DNA from: JBDHRG01 sp039807445
GTDB lineage: Bacteria; Pseudomonadota; Gammaproteobacteria; Competibacterales; Competibacteraceae
Assembly: GCA_039807445.1 (NCBI GenBank)
Contig: JBDHRG010000074.1
Location: forward strand, 1-17,010
Direction: 5' to 3'
DNA: 17,010 bases
Part shown: positions 15,012 to 17,010 of the stretch, piece after piece
How the letters are laid out: every line of letters begins with the position of its first letter
Position numbering within the stretch: the stretch's first letter is position 1
The notes under the pieces: generated by a model
The model's database searches: none
Seen by the model: only the letters and a program-made list of their open reading frames with translations
What the model was told of the DNA's origin: nothing
Program-made: the position numbers and the translations under genes

Positions 15012-15863
15012 ATGAACGCCACCCCCGATACCTGCGTAGCCGATCGAACGGCCGAACACCACCCCGACTTCGACGCGATCAAGCAGCGCCAGCAGGCCGC
15101 CTGGGCCAGCGGCGACTTCGCGGTGATCGGCACGACGCTGCAGATCGTCGGCGAGAACCTGGCCGAAGCCGTAGACATCCGTGCCGGCGAGCGCGTGATC
15201 GACGTCGCCGCCGGCAACGGCAATGCCACGCTCGCCGCCGCACGGCGCTTCGCGCAGGTGACCTCGACCGACTACGTGCCGCATCTGCTCGACAAGGCGG
15301 CCGGCCGGGCCGCTGCCGAGGGTCTCGACGTGAGCTTCCGCGTCGCCGACGCCGAGGCGCTGCCCTTCGCCGATGCCAGCTTCGACGTCGCCCTGTCGAG
15401 CTTCGGTACGATGTTCGCACCGCAACATGCGCGTGCCGCCGCCGAGCTGACCCGCGTGATCCGCCCCGGCGGGCGCATCGGGCTGGCGAACTGGACGCCC
15501 GGCGGCTTCATCGGCGAGCTGTTCCGCGCGATCGGTGCGCACGTGCCGCCACCCGCCGGCACGCGCTCGCCGATGCTGTGGGGCGAGGAGGCGTACCTCG
15601 TCGAGCTGTTCGGCGCGCAGGCGCAGGCCATCCGCTGCACGCGCCGCCACTTCAACTTCCGCTACCACTCGGCCGGGCACTTCATCGACGTGTTCCGCAC
15701 GTTCTACGGCCCGACGCACAAGGCCTTCGCGGCGCTCGATCCCGACGGCCAAGCGTGCCTGCAGCACGAGCTGACGGCGCTGCTCGAGCGCTGGAACGTC
15801 GGCGGAGCGCATTCGCTGGTCGTGCCCGGCGAGTACCTCGAAGTCGTCATCACGCGGCAGTAA
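15012..15863 (+). CDS. Class I SAM-dependent methyltransferase
   Basis: The product is 283 aa from ATG 15012, with CGGAG just upstream; the longer frame into the AraC gene is a shadow. The Rossmann-type SAM site is clear: motif I VIDVAAGNG (63-71 region), an acidic residue at the end of strand 2 (TSTDYVPHLL), DAEALPF at about 113-119, and FDVALSSFGTMF as motif post-II. This is the UbiE/Methyltransf_11 group. The substrate is not evident and the protein is cytoplasmic. Divergent pairing with a cupin-type AraC regulator suggests inducible expression. An imperfect hairpin with a short T-run at about 16136-16163 may end its transcript. Confidence 0.9.
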   Translation: MNATPDTCVADRTAEHHPDFDAIKQRQQAAWASGDFAVIGTTLQIVGENLAEAVDIRAGERVIDVAAGNGNATLAAARRFAQVTSTDYVPHLLDKAAGRAAAEGLDVSFRVADAEALPFADASFDVALSSFGTMFAPQHARAAAELTRVIRPGGRIGLANWTPGGFIGELFRAIGAHVPPPAGTRSPMLWGEEAYLVELFGAQAQAIRCTRRHFNFRYHSAGHFIDVFRTFYGPTHKAFAALDPDGQACLQHELTALLERWNVGGAHSLVVPGEYLEVVITRQ

Positions 15864-15951
15864 CCGTACTGGCCCGGTTCGGCATCGGGCGCAGGGGGAA
15901 GCTCCGGCTAAGGAGAAACTTACCCCTGATGAGGTATCTGGCTTCCCTCCG

Positions 15952-16050
15952 CGTCATTCCGGCGAAAGCCGAAATCCAGAACGCATCCGATGCCGCGAGC
16001 GTCTGGCTCCGGATCGGGGTTCGGGGTGACGTTCTTTCGCCGGGGTGACG
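15952..16050. repeat. REP/MITE-like inverted repeat element
   Basis: CGTCATTCCGGCGAAAG at 15952-15968 and CTTTCGCCGGGGTGACG at 16034-16050 are inverted copies with two mismatches in 17 bp. Together with the CGAAATCCAG extension, the left end closely resembles the dispersed GTCATTCC-NGCGAAAG-type intergenic repeat found in many proteobacterial genomes. A second, imperfect right arm ending GGGGTGACG lies at 16021-16031. Such elements usually occur in many copies downstream of genes. Confidence 0.72.
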
Positions 16051-16056
16051 GCTTCT

Positions 16057-16070
16057 CGAGGGGCCCCTCG
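16057..16070. repeat. 14-bp perfect palindrome
   Basis: CGAGGGGCCCCTCG is self-complementary. It lies 7 bp beyond the repeat element's right arm. The strong GC stem could act as a transcription pause or barrier; no T-tract follows. Confidence 0.45.
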
Positions 16071-16135
16071 TCCCAGTTTCGTCCCGACCGGGTCGCGCAA
16101 CGCGTGGTGGCAAGTTCATAGCTATCGGTACTTGA

Positions 16136-16163
16136 CCGGGGCGACACCGAAGCCCGGCCTTTT
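16136..16163 (+). terminator. Weak intrinsic terminator candidate after the methyltransferase gene
   Basis: CCGGG (16136-16140) pairs with CCCGG (16153-16157) across a 12-nt loop and is followed by CCTTTTT. The stem is short, but this is the only hairpin in the region followed by a T-run on the plus strand. It lies between the methyltransferase gene and the convergent fitB. Confidence 0.3.
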
Positions 16164-16197
16164 TGGTTCATGTCACAGTGCCACGGGTGCTCGTGCT

Positions 16198-16617
16198 CTA
16201 CGCCTCCCACGGATTGATGACGGGAACGCCGGCTGCCTCGAAAGGTGCCGTGTCTCGCGTTGCCACCATCATCCCGTTGGCGGCCGCCGTTGCTGCGATA
16301 TATCCATCGGCCACGCCGATAGCCAAGCCGGCCACCCGCGCCTTCGCCATCAGTTCGGCGTAGGCCTGCGAGGCAGCCAGGTCGAACGCCAGCACGCGGC
16401 CGGCGAACAGCGGCAGCACCCGCGTTTCCAGGCTGTCATGCAGCCCATCCCGACGCTTGCCGGCCGGCAGCGAGGCCACGCCAAAACGCAGTTCGGCAAC
16501 GGTGATGGCCGACAGATACAGGGTTTCGAGCGGCTGGGCGTCGATCCACTCGATGACACGGGCCTCGGGCGACTTGCGCAGCGGCTCTGAAATCACGTTC
16601 GTATCGACCAGGATCAT
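16198..16617 (-). CDS. fitB: FitB-like VapC family PIN-domain toxin
   Basis: The product is 139 aa. The PIN-domain acidic residues are all present: D5 (ILVDTNVISE), E42 (TVAELRFG), D104 (GVADGYIAAT) and D122 (ATRDTAPF). The sequence, including SEPLR, LSAITVAEL and the final INPW, closely follows Neisseria FitB. PIN toxins are magnesium-dependent ribonucleases, held inactive by the cognate antitoxin. The start overlaps the antitoxin stop (ATGA), the standard coupled arrangement. The toxin appears intact and so potentially functional. Its RNA target is unknown. Confidence 0.93.
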   Translation of the reverse strand: MILVDTNVISEPLRKSPEARVIEWIDAQPLETLYLSAITVAELRFGVASLPAGKRRDGLHDSLETRVLPLFAGRVLAFDLAASQAYAELMAKARVAGLAIGVADGYIAATAAANGMMVATRDTAPFEAAGVPVINPWEA

Positions 16618-16865
16618 TCAAAGCTCACCGGCTGGGCCGGGGTCTTGTCGCGCTGTTCAAAGACCGCGAAATCCTCATCGGCCAGTCTGGCCTGGCGGCC
16701 AATGTCGGCCAGCAGGGAACCCAGCTTCACCCGCCCTTCCGGCTTTACTGCTTCCTCCAGGATGGCGCGCACCTCGGCCTCGGTGCTACGGCCGTGTACG
16801 GCCGCCCGCACGCGAAGGGCGCGGTGCACCTCTTCGGGTAAGTTGCGCACTGTCAGTATTGCCAT
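16614..16865 (-). CDS. fitA: FitA-like ribbon-helix-helix antitoxin
   Basis: The product is 83 aa from ATG 16865. The N-terminal ribbon-helix-helix domain (ILTVRNLPEEVHRALRVRAA, then GRSTEAEVRAILEEAV to residue 40) is the FitA/Arc type; the VKLGSLLADIG segment (46-56) matches the toxin-binding tail of FitA. It neutralises the downstream toxin and represses the shared promoter. The TGCTTTC-GAT-GAAAGCA palindrome overlapping the start of transcription is its probable operator. Confidence 0.93.
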   Translation of the reverse strand: MAILTVRNLPEEVHRALRVRAAVHGRSTEAEVRAILEEAVKPEGRVKLGSLLADIGRQARLADEDFAVFEQRDKTPAQPVSFE

Positions 16866-16882
16866 GATTCAAAACATCTATT

Positions 16883-16899
16883 TGCTTTCGATGAAAGCA
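16883..16899. promoter_or_regulatory. fitAB operator (inverted repeat)
   Basis: TGCTTTC (16883-16889) and GAAAGCA (16893-16899) are exact inverted copies with a 3-nt spacer. The site starts at the edge of the -10 hexamer and covers the expected transcription start, 18 bp before the fitA start codon. FitA and related antitoxins bind inverted repeats in their own promoters, so autorepression is likely. Confidence 0.7.
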
Positions 16900-16927
16900 T
16901 TTTAGTTATGTGCATTCATACAGGCAA
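16899..16927 (-). promoter_or_regulatory. fitAB sigma-70 promoter
   Basis: On the minus strand TTGCCT (16927-16922), a 17-nt spacer and TAAAAT (16904-16899) form a promoter with four and five of six consensus matches. Transcription would begin near 16892, inside the operator palindrome. Confidence 0.65.
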
Positions 16928-16969
16928 CCGTCACACCCTCGGTAAGTGCTCCACAAGAGGACATCCGGC

Positions 16970-17010
16970 ATGGATTGTGCTCAGGTCATCTCGGCCGGCC
17001 CCGCCGCCCT
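16970..17010 (+). CDS. Start of an unidentified gene (partial, 3' end off window)
   Basis: ATG 16970 is preceded at a good distance by AAGAGGA (from about 16955) and opens a frame reading MDCAQVISAGPAA to the edge. Only 13 full codons are visible, too few to identify a family. The frame diverges from fitAB, leaving 104 bp between start codons. Confidence 0.45.
   Translation, partial: MDCAQVISAGPAA

Larger units (their letters stand above)
15864..16197. other. Intergenic region between the methyltransferase and fitB, holding a dispersed-type repeat
   Basis: This 334-bp stretch contains no convincing gene. It has a REP/MITE-like inverted repeat (15952-16050), a 14-bp palindrome (16057-16070) and a weak terminator-like hairpin (16136-16163). 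A ribosome-binding-like AAGGAG near 15910 precedes only a short frame that runs into the repeat. Confidence 0.7.

Noticed and set aside
14799..15812. N-terminal extension of the AraC regulator to 672 aa
   Set aside because: It is antisense to the methyltransferase; the cupin domain starts just after ATG 14798.

Overview
This is a GC-rich chromosomal window. Its gene content points to Pseudomonadota, most likely a beta- or gammaproteobacterium: a Uup-type ABC-F protein, a DctPQM TRAP transporter, a MetQ homologue, a FitAB toxin-antitoxin pair, and -24/-12 (sigma-54) promoter motifs. I cannot name a genus from the sequence alone. Coding density is high. I found no rRNA, tRNA, CRISPR array, transposase or phage gene.

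Layout, left to right. Positions 1-2271 (minus): gamma carbonic anhydrase, then MoxR ATPase, then a DUF58 protein cut by the left edge. 2510-2989 (plus): a small membrane protein of the CDP-archaeol synthase family. A GGGGAAT-type inverted repeat separates it from a convergent metallophosphoesterase (3053-4060, minus). 4131-6889 (minus): a complete TRAP transporter in the order dctP-dctQ-dctM. 7062-7919 (plus): two tandem paralogous glycine-zipper proteins, each with its own near-perfect sigma-54 promoter. 8027-8821 (minus): an orphan MetQ-like binding protein, preceded by a 25-codon metN remnant that abuts four perfect 14-bp tandem repeats. 9236-10263 (minus): a two-gene operon of unrecognised proteins. 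10402-11256 (minus) and 11299-11790 (plus): an alpha/beta hydrolase and a lytic transglycosylase diverging from 42 bp. 11806-13710 (minus): uup. 13794-14798 (minus) and 15012-15863 (plus): an AraC-family regulator diverging from a SAM methyltransferase. 15864-16197: an intergenic stretch with a REP/MITE-like inverted repeat. 16198-16865 (minus): fitB-fitA with a clear promoter and operator. 16970 to the right edge (plus): the start of an unidentified gene.

The least ordinary part is 6890-7919. Two nearly identical glycine-zipper exported proteins each follow a -24/-12 promoter. Upstream of the second promoter lie two copies of the same palindrome (TGTCGC-N6-GCGACA), 66 bp apart, with an IHF-like site between them. 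That is the architecture expected for a sigma-54 activator, so these two small envelope proteins look like members of a dedicated RpoN regulon. The second item of interest is the decayed methionine-transporter locus at 8027-9180. The third is the unassigned two-gene operon at 9236-10263.
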